DNA of 64,000 nucleotides. Source: Drosophila pseudoobscura (Eukaryota > Arthropoda > Insecta > Diptera > Drosophilidae). Under the pieces are notes generated by a model. It searched no databases and was not told the DNA's origin. It was given only the letters and a program-made list of their open reading frames with translations. Positions 23,346-34,842 of the stretch are shown one piece after another. The translations under genes were made by a program, and so were the position numbers. Where the stretch lies: NCBI RefSeq assembly GCF_009870125.1, contig NC_046683.1, forward strand, positions 44,469,869 to 44,533,868, read 5' to 3'. Every line of letters begins with the position of its first letter. Position 1 is the first letter of the stretch.

Positions 23346-23353
23346 TATATAAA
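23346..23353 (+). promoter_or_regulatory. TATA box for the giant CBM_14 gene
   Basis: TATATAAA, 112 bp upstream of the ATG at 23458, with an Inr-like GTTCATCATT about 30 bp downstream. Confidence 0.6.
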
Positions 23354-23457
23354 GGGTTCCAAATTTTGGCAATTGTGCAGAGTTCATCATTCATCATTAG
23401 TAAAGCATCACAAGTGCAATATAATCGAACATTTTTTTTTTTTTTATTAAATAATAA

Positions 23458-26400
23458 ATGAAAATGAGAGGTAAGCAAGTTCAGGACTCTTGAGAGTGGG
23501 ACGCTTGACTCACGATTTCATTTTTTAGTTGCTCTGCTAGCTGTGGTGACACTCACTACAGTGGCGGTCCTTGTCGGAGCTGCCGATCCTGAATGCGTCT
23601 ACCGCAAATTGCGTGGTCTGTCGCCCCACTGGCCGAACCCCACAAGCTGCTCCAGCTATTACCGCTGCTCGGCCAAGGGCACTGTACGGGCTCTGACCTG
23701 TCCAGCCGGAAAAGAATACAACCCCAAGAACGGCAAGTGTGCCACCGCCGGACGAGGACTCTGCAAACTGAGCTTTGTGGCTCCCCTGTCCGTGGTAAGT
23801 GTCCCCGTTGTTCTCTAATCCGCCCGCAAGTATAACTAGCGCCCCATCCGTAGGCAACAAACGTTTGCACTGACGAGGTGACCGGAGCATTTCTGCCAAA
23901 GAGCGGGTTCTGCGGTGAATACTACATCTGTGACGACCAACAGGCATACGCCCAGAAGTGCTCCACCGGCAGCGTTTTCAACAACACGCTTGGAGTCTGC
24001 ATTCCGGATACTGAGAAGACCTGCTGGCAGAACCTATGCGTGGGAGAACCCGATGGCTCACTTCCGACCAACGACGATTTATGTGCCAACTACTACTCAT
24101 GCTTAGATGGTGTGACCACATTAGAGAAGTGCCCCCTGAATTCCTACTTCGACGACAGCCTGAAGGTTTGCACCGCCGACACAGACTCCATCTGCTGGCA
24201 GAACTTCTGCGTTGGAAAGGCAGATGGCTCAGCCGTCGCTGACAAGACCAACTGCTCCGTGTTTTACGTCTGCTCCAGCGACAGCGCGACCATCCAGAAC
24301 TGCCCGGTCGGCAGTATCTTTAACGCCGATGGCTGGAACTGTCAACCCGGCAAATGCGATGACACCACCACAGTGGAGCCTTGCGATGATGTGACGACCA
24401 CAACCGAACCCTGCGATGATGTGACGACCACAACGGAACCTTGTGATGAGGTGACGACCACAACGGAACCCTGCGATGAGGTGACAACCGTAACAGAACC
24501 CACCACCGGCTGTGATTGTGCTGATAATGTGAAGAACGGTGAGCTCGTTGCCAACGAACAGAATTGCCGACTGTATAACATCTGCGTGGACGGCGTCCTG
24601 ATCTCCGGAGATTGTGGCAAGGGAAACTTCTTCAACGTCAACCTCAGTGTGTGCCAGATCGATTCTGAAAATGAGTGTCCCGATAGCTCTGAGGCGGAGT
24701 GCAAAGACGATGAGAAGCTGGTAGATGCTCAGAACTGCGCAAAGTACTACGAGTGCCGGAATGGAGTCTGGCAGTCAGCAAGCTGCGTCAATGGCAGCTA
24801 CTTCAACACCACATTATCCGTTTGCACAATAGACTCCGACAATGTGTGTGTGAATTCTTCCACTGACGAGTGCAACGTGAGCGATCCGGCCGCAAGCGGC
24901 TCGAACTGCTGGAGCTACCAGACGTGCATTAACGGCAGGTGGCAGGAGGAGAACTGCAGCAAAGATTACTACTTCGACCCGGCCGTAGGCATCTGCAAAG
25001 CTGACGAGGGTGCTGTCTGTCCCGAAAACAAGTCATTCTACAGCATCAGACCCCCCATCGGCAACACCAGCCTCATCGTCAGCCAACGCGCTAGGCGCAG
25101 TGTGGAGTCGGAGAACAACGAAGAGGCCCCCTGCTGTCCTGGAGGCATTGCACAAGGCTCCATTGTGTGCCATCCCACCGACTGTGGCAAGTACCTGATT
25201 TGCGAGAATGGTGAGATGGTCGAGGGCAGCTGTGGCGTGGGAAATGTGGTGAAGGACGGTGTCTGCGTGCCCGACACAGGCGCCACTTGCTGGGTGTGTG
25301 CCAACAAACCCAACGGCTACCAACTTCCCAACCCGGATGACTGCACAAGCTACTTCAGATGCTACAACGGCCTGGCCTCCCAGCACTCGTGTGCCGCTGG
25401 CGAGTGGTACAATGGAGAGATATGCGAGATTGATGTCACCGCGCAATGCATCAACCCCTGTACCTGCGCCTCTGGAGCCGTGCCCCACCCAATCTGCACA
25501 AAGTACTTCCTCTGCACCGACGGAGTGGCCCAAGTGGTGGACTGTGCGGTCGGCGAGGCATTCAATAATGTCACAGGACTGTGCTCCGCCGCAACGAAAT
25601 GTGATGCAAAGCTGTGTGCCACGGCGGCCGACTATACGACCTACCCAGTAGCTGGAGACACCAGCAAGTTCTACATGTGCCTTAACAAGGAGGCTACCAT
25701 CGTATCCTGTCAGTCCAACACCGCCTTTAATTCGACCTACGGGATGTGTCAGCCCATACCCAGTGTAAGTAAATCCATCTAAGTCCATGGAAATCCATCT
25801 ATAAACTGTGTCGTGCGTACTCTAGGTGGACTGCGATCAAGCCACCTGTCAGGGTGCTGCTGAGTATCTGACATACCCGTCTCTAAATTGCGACAGCTCA
25901 AGCTTCTGCATCTGCATGAGCGATGGTGGTTACCTCATGTCCTGCAAAGAAGGCTATGTCTACAACGCCGCAGATGGCTTTTGTGAATTTGTAAGTTCCC
26001 ATTTGTAAGTGTAGAAATTTTGGATGAGTAACATTATATCCCGTTTTAAACGCAGACTGGAGAGTGCGATCCCGCGTCCTGTGTCGGTAATCCGGAGTAC
26101 TGGATTTCCCCCAATTACCAAGACGCGAACAGCTTCTGTTTGTGCCGCAATGAACAGCCCGTGCCGGTGCCCTGCCCCATTGGATATACCTTCAGCAGTG
26201 ACGATCTTCTGTGCGTCCTCATCCCTCAGCCTGACGTAAGCCAATCGGACGATTGTTCTGAATGCCCAAGATAATATTCACATTTACTCTATTTGCATTT
26301 CCATTACAGCCGAGATGCGATCCCAATGGTTGCTCGTGCAAAACAGACTTTGATACGATTCCAGCTTTGAACACCGACGCTGGATTCTGTTTATGCGTGG

Positions 26401-29400
26401 ACAAGCTGCCATCGTATAACAGCTGCCCTGCAAACACAGTGTACAACCAGGAAGACAAGGCGTGTTTAGCCCCTAAAGTAAGTACCTTCCAGCACTCTAG
26501 AAGACCTCCCCAGATCATCTGTTCACCCCAATATCCTGCGTCCCACCCCCACAGGTTGACTCCAGCTGCCTCTGCGATGCATCCAAGTGCACGGCGAGTA
26601 TGCCTGATTTTAAGCCGTTCCCCCCCATAACGGACAGCGATGATGCCGGTTTGTGCTATTGCGATAATGGCGAAGTTATCTACGACACGTGCAGCACGGG
26701 AATGGTTTTCGACGCGGCACAGGAGATTTGCGTCATACCCTCGGTAACTCCCTTTTAATACAAAATCAAAGGGAACACCACTGATCACTAAAATTGACTC
26801 TACACAGGCACCATGCTCCGTGTGCGAGATCGGGAAATGCGACACTTTGGCCGATGGATCCACCTTTGCGGCCCTGAACACAACCGCAGGCTTCTGCGTG
26901 TGCGGGTTCGGAAGTCCATTCTTTGCGGCATGCGAGAATGGCAGAGAGTATGATGTCGCTTTCGGCGCCTGTCTGAGCCCATCATCCAAAATTGTCGCCA
27001 ATTCTGCTTGTGACGTGACCCAATGCGCCAAACACGGGCAGTTCTCGAAATTTTCGGCCAGAAACACGACCAGTGGATACTGCAGTTGCGAGGATGTCGG
27101 CGCCACCACCTACCACAGCTGCGAGAACGGAGAGCTCTTTGACGAGGACCTGGCCGCCTGCACGATTGAGGCGTGCGACTCTCGCCAATGCAGAGGTCGC
27201 GCCCAGTTTGAACCGTTCGAGGCGAGGAACACCAGTGCGGGATTCTGCAGCTGTGATGGAGTCGCCACCTACCATCACTGTGACGAAGGACACGTCTTCG
27301 ATGTTTCCCAGGGCCTGTGCACATTAAAAGGTGTCATCGGCAACATTGCCTGCAACTTGCTAGAGTGCCAGAAGCGGGCTCGCTATGAGCCCTTCGCGGC
27401 TCAGAACACCAAATCCGGATTCTGCTCGTGCGACGGCTCGGACGGAGTCAGTGTCACCTTCTATGCCTGCTCGATCGGCCAGATTTTCGCCCCCGAGCTG
27501 GGAATGTGCGCAGATCATGTCATCCAGAAGCGCTCACTGGAGGCGCAGGAAAAAGTAAGGTCACTGTCATTCCTTAAGAGATTTTTCCAGAAACTTGCAT
27601 AATCCCTGCCCTCGCATACGCATACCTTATCTTACGAGTATATAATCCCATGATATTTATGAGTTATGTTTAATGTGAAAGTTCCGCTTGTTCCACTTCT
27701 ATACTTCTATAATGTACTATACAAATAACCGCACACATATGAGCTACAATAAATTCAAACAAGATGAATTATACTTTCGGCCTTTTATTTATTTGCTTAT
27801 AGAATGGAACAGGAGGATCTTCCTAGCTCTTACCTGGCAGGTAATCAGGGACTTCCTCGAAAATATTCCTTGAAAAATCCCGTATGATCGACACAAATCT
27901 TAGCTAAGAATGAGATTGTTTCCATGCTAAGAATAATTAGATTGTTATCCCGTACTTCTTCCGGATTACCAGTCACATAACTCACTCAGCTTCCTTGTTC
28001 TCAACTTTTTTTCAGCTTGCCTGCGGCTTGGATGAAAAGCGCTCAGTCCCAGCGAACTGCTCCCAGTACGAGATCTGCGTGGAGGGGCACTGGCGACGAC
28101 ACATCTGCTCCGATCAGCGTTACTACAACCCAGAGCAGCAACGCTGCCTAGAGCCAAGGGACGACATGGTTTGTGCCTATGCGCGGGTCACGTATCTTCC
28201 CCCCTGCACCAACCGCAGCGAGGCCCAAACGATGTCCACCAGAAATGGCAGCTGCCTACAGTACTTCCGGTGCGCAAGCAGCAAGTGGCGCCTTCGTAAC
28301 TGTCCCAAGCAGCACTACTATTCTGCCCTGATGGGTTCCTGCCTGCCGTTTCCGGCTACCGCAAAGGCAAACGATCGTGACATCTGCAACACAACAATCA
28401 CCATAAGTCCGCCCAAGCATTGCCAGCATCTGTCCGTTCGTCCGTCTTTGGCAAGCTGTGACAGCTTCCTCATGTGCCTGGACAACGTTTGGTGGCGGCA
28501 CCAGTGTCCACTGGGAATGTACTTCAGCCGCGACCGCAACTACTGTCTGCCAAACGATGCCGACCAGTGTCCGCAGAATACCACGACTTCTTGTGTTAGC
28601 GGCCAAAAAAGAGGCCTGATTGGCAGCTGTAGCATCTATGACCAATGTTTGGACGGCCAGTGGGTGCGGATGCATTGTCTGGAGGGACAACAGTTCGAGC
28701 CACTGCTCGGCTGCGTGCCCAGCGATGGAAGATGCCAGGCGAACGGAATGCGCCGTATCTGCCATAATCGGGAGCTACGGGCTCTGCCACTGATCCCAGC
28801 GGACGGTGGGCATTGTATGCCATTCTTCCACTACTGCGAGGGAGAGGAGTGGCTCCTGGGAAGCTGCCTTCGTGGCCAGCGATTCGCCCCAGAACTGAAC
28901 AGGTGTCAGGCCCAAGTCGAGTGCCAGGAGCAAGCTCAAGCTCTGACCCTTTCGGCTGCGGAGAGCAGCTGTTTGGGCCAACCAGATGGCCTAAGCGTGC
29001 CTGATGCCGAGGATTGCACACGGTTTTACCTGTGCCTGCAGCAGCAGCCGGCAGTACTGCAGAGCTGTGCCTCCGGTAGCTTCTTCGACGCCGCTCAGGG
29101 ATACTGCAGACCCAACGATGGCACCTGCCAGCTGGACGTCTGCTCAGGAGTAGAGGACGGCAGACTAGTGGCTCATCCCGAGGACTGTCGTGCGTACTAC
29201 AGCTGCTCCAGCCAGAACGGTACTCACCTCCACCAGTGCGAACAGGGACTGTACTTCCACAGCCTGCTCTCATTGTGCCGCGTTGACCACGGCCAGTGCC
29301 AGACGGAATCGGACCCTGGGGCGGAGGAATCTGGCGGAAAGGTATGTGCGGGGCTACACGGGGTGCGCCTGTCCCACGAGCTCTACTGCAACCTGTACTA

Positions 29401-30415
29401 CGCGTGCGTGCGTGGCATGGCGATTCCAGTGGAGTGTCCAGCACGACAGCAGTTCAATCCCGTCCTGGGGGCCTGTGAGCCGGAGTCGCAGGCATTGGAG
29501 CAGTGCCAGAACGGACAGCTGGATGGAAACAGCAGCGTCGTCTACAGCTGCGGTACCCTCCAAGAGGGGAGCTACCTGGCCAACCGTAGCGACTGCACGA
29601 GGTACTTCATCTGTGCTGGTGGCATTGCTGTAGCTCAGCGGTGTGCAACAGGGAGCTTCTTCGATCCGGAACAGCTATTGTGCGTGCAAGACGACGGCTC
29701 CTGTCCGTTCGTGGAGCAGTTGGACGATGATGAGGAGACAAATAACCAGCATGTGCCGCCCGATCCACTGGTCTGCGAGGGAAAGCACGGCTACATTCTA
29801 CCGGATCCGGCCAACTGCAATAACTTCTACATCTGCGTGTCTGGCAAGCTACGCCACGAGTGCTGCTACTCCGGCTTCTTCTTCAACGCTACGCTCCAGC
29901 AGTGCCAAACCTTGGAGCCAACCGGCGATGTGGACTTGCAAACGGAGCTGCCCGGAAATTTCTCAGTGCGGGAGCAAAGCGCGCAGAACAAGCAGTGCAA
30001 CGACACACCCACGTCCTTCGACAGCCTGTGCAGCGTCATTGGCAATGGCACATCCGTGGCAGAACAGGGCGACTGCCGGCGCTACACCAGCTGCGAGGAT
30101 GATGTGGCCGTGTCCCAACGCTGCCGCAATGGGGAGAGTTTCGACAGCCTCCTAAGGATCTGTCGCCAGAGCGACGGCACTTGCCTCATGGAGAACGGCG
30201 AGCGCGTAGGTGTCTGCAACGGAAAACATGGCCAGTTGGCTCGCGATGTTGACAACTGTCGCGGCTTTTTCATGTGTGTGCACGGGCAGAAAATCGAGGG
30301 CGACTGCGGACCGGGACTCTTCTTCAACAAGGCTACGAGCAGCTGCGAGCAGGATATCCTGCAACAGTGCAAAACCGATGGAGATGACTCGGTAATTGTG
30401 ACCGATCCGAACTAG
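23458..30415 (+). CDS. giant secreted multi-CBM_14 protein; 2012-aa long form and 1228-aa short form
   Basis: Exons: 23458-23470, 23529-23794, 23854-25764, 25826-25990, 26056-26235, 26310-26477, 26555-26743, 26808-27554, 28016-30415. The introns after exon 2 are phase 0. The start is MKMRVALLAVVTLTTVAVL, a signal peptide. Exons 2-3 hold eleven CBM_14 modules, a Thr-rich linker with four EPCD(D/E)VTT repeats, and a basic RARRS site at residue about 505. Exons 4-8 encode eight variant six-Cys modules (CDxxxC..GFCxC..C..G..F....C). Exon 9 encodes twelve more CBM_14 modules and has no signal peptide of its own, which supports one gene. If the last intron is retained, 15 more codons end at a stop at 27602, and AATAAA follows at 27748. 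About 23 canonical modules suggest a chitin cross-linker. I do not recognise the ortholog. Confidence 0.85.
24358..24510 (+). repeat. four-copy 36-bp coding repeat (EPCDDVTTTT)
   Basis: Lies in the linker between CBM_14 modules 4 and 5. Each 12-residue unit is Thr-rich but contains one Cys, so the linker has four cysteines outside any module. Confidence 0.85.
27555..28015 (+). other. last intron with in-frame stop and poly(A) signal
   Basis: 461 bp, by far the longest intron of the gene. The donor is GTAAGG and the acceptor TTTTTTTCAG. The reading frame continues 15 codons to TAA at 27600-27602, and AATAAA occurs at 27748-27753. This is consistent with an alternative short transcript ending inside the intron. 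Confidence 0.6.
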
Positions 30416-30640
30416 GTATAGATATCATATATGTACTCGTATAATTTTAAGTGTACTTCATTCATATTAAGGTGGTGGCAAAGATAATACTTTTAAAGAA
30501 TGATTGCAAGGATTAAAATACCAAAAATATCCAAAACGGAACACTGGCATTCCTTCTTCCTTCCGTATTCCTGTACCCTTGAGAATGAGACCTTCAAATA
30601 TGTTTCCAAATTAACTCATAGTAGTATAATGGTTGCATCC
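30355..30640 (+). repeat. 3' end of the giant gene, source copy of a duplicated segment
   Basis: The last about 60 coding bases and the 3' flank are repeated, diverged, at 32578-32860. Shared anchors include TCCTGCAACAGTG, AGGTGGTGG, GGCATTC and CCTTCAAA, in the same order and at similar spacing. Confidence 0.8.
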
Positions 30641-30651
30641 TGAAAGGAGGT

Positions 30652-30667
30652 GGGGGGGGGGGGGGGG
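30652..30667 (+). repeat. poly(G) tract, 16 bases
   Basis: An uninterrupted G run just downstream of the giant gene. Long G runs are uncommon in Drosophila; it could form a quadruplex or be a sequencing-prone homopolymer. Confidence 0.85.
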
Positions 30668-31130
30668 CGTGGTTTGTCAGTGGCTGATGATGACCCTCAA
30701 ATTTAATTGATTTTTATGACTGCAATCGGAAGCGCCGCAAACTCGTCATAACGGAAATAAAGCTCATTGTGTGTACATGGTGGGATATATGAATCCGTTA
30801 ACCCATCTATCCATGGAGGTTACAAGGCAACTGCCTTGTTGCTTATCGATTTATAATCGATAATCGGTAAATTTTTAATCTGGATTGTGATTTATTTTTT
30901 TTTTAAATTGAATATCAATATGGGTCTCCTCCGCTTTAGCTCTTATAGTCTCTAACCACTAGACTGCTCAGATCGCGTCATTTGCTGTTCTTGCAATGCC
31001 TTCATAAACTTTATGATCGAATATTATGCCAATTGCATTAATCCTGATGGCTCGAATGCGGTGCAAAACCCTGGATGGACCATTCGGTAAGTTTCTGCAC
31101 CTCCATTTTAACTCCATTCGTATCTTTATT

Positions 31131-31945
31131 TTTATACCCGATACTCAAAATAAGTATTGGGATATATTAGATTAGTGGTTAAAGTGGATGTGTGTAACGT
31201 CCAGAAGGAATTGTTTCCGACCCCATAAAGTATATATATTCTTGGTCAGCATCAATAGCCGAGTCGATTAAGCCCTGTCCGTCTGTCCGTCCCTATCAGC
31301 GCATAGTGCTCAAAAACTATAAGAGCTATAGCAACGACATTTTATATCTGGACTTCTGTAATATGTCACTGTTACAAAAATATTTCGAAACTTCGGCCCG
31401 CCCAATTCCGCCCCCACAAAGTGCGAAAATCTGTGGCATCCACAATTTCAAAGATACGTAAAAACAGAAGAATTTTTGATCCAAAAACAATAATTATTCA
31501 ATAAAAATCAAGAATAATAATTATAAAATAAAAATCAAAAATAATAGTTATACAATAAAAATCAAAAATAATAATTAATCAATAAAAATAAAAATATTAA
31601 TTATTTAATAGAAATCAACAATAATAATTATAATAAGAATTATACAAACAAAAATCAAAAATAATAATTATATAATAAGTATATTGATCCCAAAATAATA
31701 ATTATTCAATAAAAATCAAAAGTAATAAATATTCAATAAAAAGCAAGAATAATAATTATAATAATAATTATACAATAAAAATCAATAATAATAATAATTT
31801 TCTGTCTCTCTCGCACGCACTCTTTGTCGTGTCGTGCAATGGTAGCGCCGTCTGGTAGAGGAAAGCCATACTGACTAAGTATCGGGTATAAATGTAGAGT
31901 TGCGGTCGCCGCAGCAACTCACAACGTTCCCCCTCGTTTTTCTTT
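31131..31945 (+). mobile_element. DINE-1 element with subterminal inverted repeats, GTCY microsatellite and 3' stem-loop
   Basis: Perfect 14-bp inverted repeats TTATACCCGATACT (31132-31145) and AGTATCGGGTATAA (31878-31891) bracket the body. A GTCCGTCTGTCCGTCC microsatellite follows AGCATCAATAGCCGAGTCG. Past the right repeat lies a stem-loop: a 7-bp stem of GAGTTGC with GCAACTC around a 10-base loop, then CTCACAACGTTCCCCCTCG. This order (subterminal repeats, GTCY tract, core, 3' hairpin) is the known layout of DINE-1, a non-autonomous Helitron-type element. No coding capacity is seen. A roughly 340-bp AT-rich array lies inside. Confidence 0.8.
31460..31795 (+). repeat. AT-rich minisatellite inside the DINE-1
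   Basis: About ten imperfect units of about 32 bp, built on CAATAAAAATCAA and AATAATAATTAT. It is absent from the other DINE-1 copies in this window. Confidence 0.8.
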
Positions 31946-32577
31946 AAATTTATCATGAAGGACAACAAGTGGGCATTATAATTTGAATTTGAATTTCCAT
32001 TTGAAATTGTGTTATAGTATTTCAATGGCTTGATTTGTGAAAGGTTTTTTTATATTTTTTTAAGTTTTTCTAACAACCGCAAGCCTTAAATATCTAAAAT
32101 GTTGTGGCTTTCAGATTGGAAACGTATCGTGTAGGTGGGAAATGTTTAATAAAGATGGTTGAAAAGGGTGTAATTTGAACCGCTGAAAAAATACAAAAAT
32201 CTATAGAAATTTTTTAAATTCCCATTTTTATATTCCAAAGTAATAGTATTTTTGAAACTAAAGCACCATTTTAAAAGTATTTCAAAAAACCGTACGCTTA
32301 ATAGTGCTTATACTCTTAATTTTAAAAATAAAATACTTCGTTTGGTTGGCATAAAATGTGTAAAAAGGACGAATAATGTCACAATATCATACAAAATTAA
32401 ATTAAAAACAATTCCAGAGTTTAATATGGTCTCTATCCGGAGAAAACATACACTTTAAGAGGATATACTTTCTAATTTTAGTGGAATCTTTAAAAAATGT
32501 ATCTTTTAGATTCATAAAAAGAGCAATCAGTGGGTACATATATATGAATTATTAAGGCTCAGTGAACTGGCAGCAGA

Positions 32578-32860
32578 ATGTCCTGCAACAGTGAAAAACC
32601 AATGGAGACGACTCGGTCTCATATAACTCAAGATTATTTCATTCAAATTTAGGTGGTGGTTAAAAAATACTTTTTTAAAAACATAGCAGTCTCCTAACAG
32701 AGATTGCGAAAGTTAAAATATCGAAAATATACAAAGAGGACATTGGCATTCTCCCCTTCTCCCATAACCTCCCAGCTGTAGCCCTGAGCATTAGGCCTTC
32801 AAAAATATTTCCATTCAATCAAAAGTTTCAATTGAACTCGTACAAGTATGATGGATATAC
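32578..32860 (+). pseudogene. decayed duplicate of the giant CBM_14 gene 3' end
   Basis: It aligns to 30355-30640 over about 280 bp. The coding part reads TCCTGCAACAGTGAAAAACC against TCCTGCAACAGTGCAAAACC in the intact gene. In the copy the final Cys codon TGC has become TGA. The upstream coding part is missing. The inserted DINE-1 lies between the two copies. Confidence 0.75.
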
Positions 32861-34842
32861 CTACCTGCGATTAACTGGCCACATTCAATATAAATAGTTG
32901 CCATTTGCATACTCCTATCTATAAGTGGTGCCAATCAAAGCACTCTTACAGTACAATATTCAAGAGTCCACCGAACAGCACGCACCAACACTCGGAATGG
33001 CGCTATTAATGACGTACATTCAATCAAAATAGATTCCACGTCCGAGAATAATAATACTGGCTGCATAAGGGACTCCTGCACGGAGGCTATTTTTATGGTC
33101 ACGAATTGGATCTCCAGCCAGGGGAATACTCGCAGCTCAAGCATATGTAGTCTAAAACCTATTGCCTCATATGACTTATTCCATCGCCAACAGATGTACA
33201 GTTTTATCCTTAACCCGCCGCAAGGAAACTGACGTCATTCAGAAAGTAGTTCATACTTGACTGGAGGGGAAGCATTACTAGACCTGATTTAAAATTAGAA
33301 ACTTATCACGAATAACCAACACGAGGCCCAATATTAATAGGATATTCGTGTGGGCGGTGGTCCCATAGAAGGCATATGCCCGTTTTACTATTCACCACAT
33401 TCGCCACATCGAACAGAAACAAGTAAAACCGTGATTATCTATCCAGGAGTGCCGATATCCTGTGCTGGTCGTCAACGACCATTGACACCAGGGACAGAGA
33501 CAGGGACAATTGGATTTTTTTAGTCATTCGTGCGCGAGAGCCGGAGCTGAACACATCGGAATAGTCGGAACAATCGGACCCAGACCCATATGCAGGACGA
33601 AAAGTGTTAAGTCAAGTGCGGGCTTCTACGGATGGACATGCGAGCGCGGTGGGCCTGGATACTATGAGCATTGATTCAAGGATAATGATTAGAGACATAC
33701 AAAATCAATAGTTCCCCATTAGTGCTACAAGCCGATTGAAGCGCATAGATCATAGGGATATGGGATATTGGAAATTGTGAAAAAAAAGAGTGAGAGAGCT
33801 GCATCCGAGTGCAAGAATGCAAATCAATAATCGATTGTTACTGCGAGTGCTACATATCACTGGGAACGGACAGGAGCGATCAATAATCCTTCAATCGTTG
33901 TGATTACTTCAATGGCATGGGACTTTGCACAACTGCCAACCAGCGCTGACATTTCGAGACCGTCGCACGCCTAATAGTATACGCAGTCCAGGTACGAGTA
34001 CGGATTTTTTTGTTTGTCCCTGGGCCTAGATATGTTTTGGTCAAGCTCTCGTACAACTCGAAAAACTTGTAGAACACCCCAAAGTAGTTTTTTCCAGGCA
34101 GTCCTACACACAGTTCTGTACCACTATACACACTCTTATGTCTCATACGACTATACATTTATCCAGCACTAATCGGGGGCAATTATCTAGAGCACTTGTC
34201 ATTCGACCGCAGGGGAAGGGGTTCGGTTTTCTAGCAACAAGTTTGTTTGCCTAACCTTTGCGACTCAAGTGGCGCTGCTCCCACAGTGCATTGTGTCCGA
34301 GCACTTTGAACAGGTCCCTCATCAAGTTGGACAAATACAAAGAATCCAGACCCTAACTGAACCGAACGGAACGGCGGGAAGAATTCGTGGGTCAATATCG
34401 AGCGCGTGCGTGTGCGTGCGTGTGCGTGTGCGTGAGACCGCCTCTGATTGGGTCGTGGCTGGTAAATAAAGATACAAATACGAATATGAATAGCCACTCG
34501 AGGGCCGTAGTATAAACACCCATGAATTTTTAACACTGCAGCACTCTCCGGGAGGTCGCAGGCCAGAGTCTTATGCATGTCCCCCATCTCAGTCAAACTT
34601 TTGAATACTTCCTTTCCGTTCCGTTCCGTTCCGTTCCAACTGTCCGCAAACCGAAGCAAACTTTAAATAGTTTATCATGGGTACTGGAGCAGGTGTTTCA
34701 GATATATGAAGTGGGCCAAATTAGACACTAGTATATCCTTCTGGCTTCACATGCTCGATTGTGCTCCACAGAATTCCATGCCGCCATAGACCAGAGGACA
34801 GATCAGAAAGAGGGAAAACCGACAGCCAAGAGTAGTCCCACA

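Larger units (their letters stand above)
30416..34842. other. gene-poor region between the peritrophin cluster and the anoctamin gene
   Basis: It holds a G16 tract (30652-30667), a DINE-1 with an AT-rich array (31131-31945), the decayed duplicate of the giant gene's 3' end (32578-32860), GT-rich and TTCCG microsatellites near 34406-34437 and 34615-34637, and probably non-coding 5' exons of the anoctamin gene. A TCCACAG acceptor at 34771-34777 precedes its coding start. Confidence 0.6.

Noticed and set aside
25033-27293. Minus-strand open frames opposite the giant CBM_14 gene
   Set aside because: GC-rich coding DNA commonly leaves the antisense open; the plus-strand reading has ordered cysteine modules and exact splice phases.
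28016-30415. A separate gene starting near 27995 (MFSTFF..)
   Set aside because: The Met lies inside the polypyrimidine tract of a strong acceptor and gives no signal peptide; splicing to 27554 in phase 0 is better.
31768-32458. Short open frames of 68-85 codons in the DINE-1 and its flank
   Set aside because: AT-rich mobile-element sequence with no coding signature.
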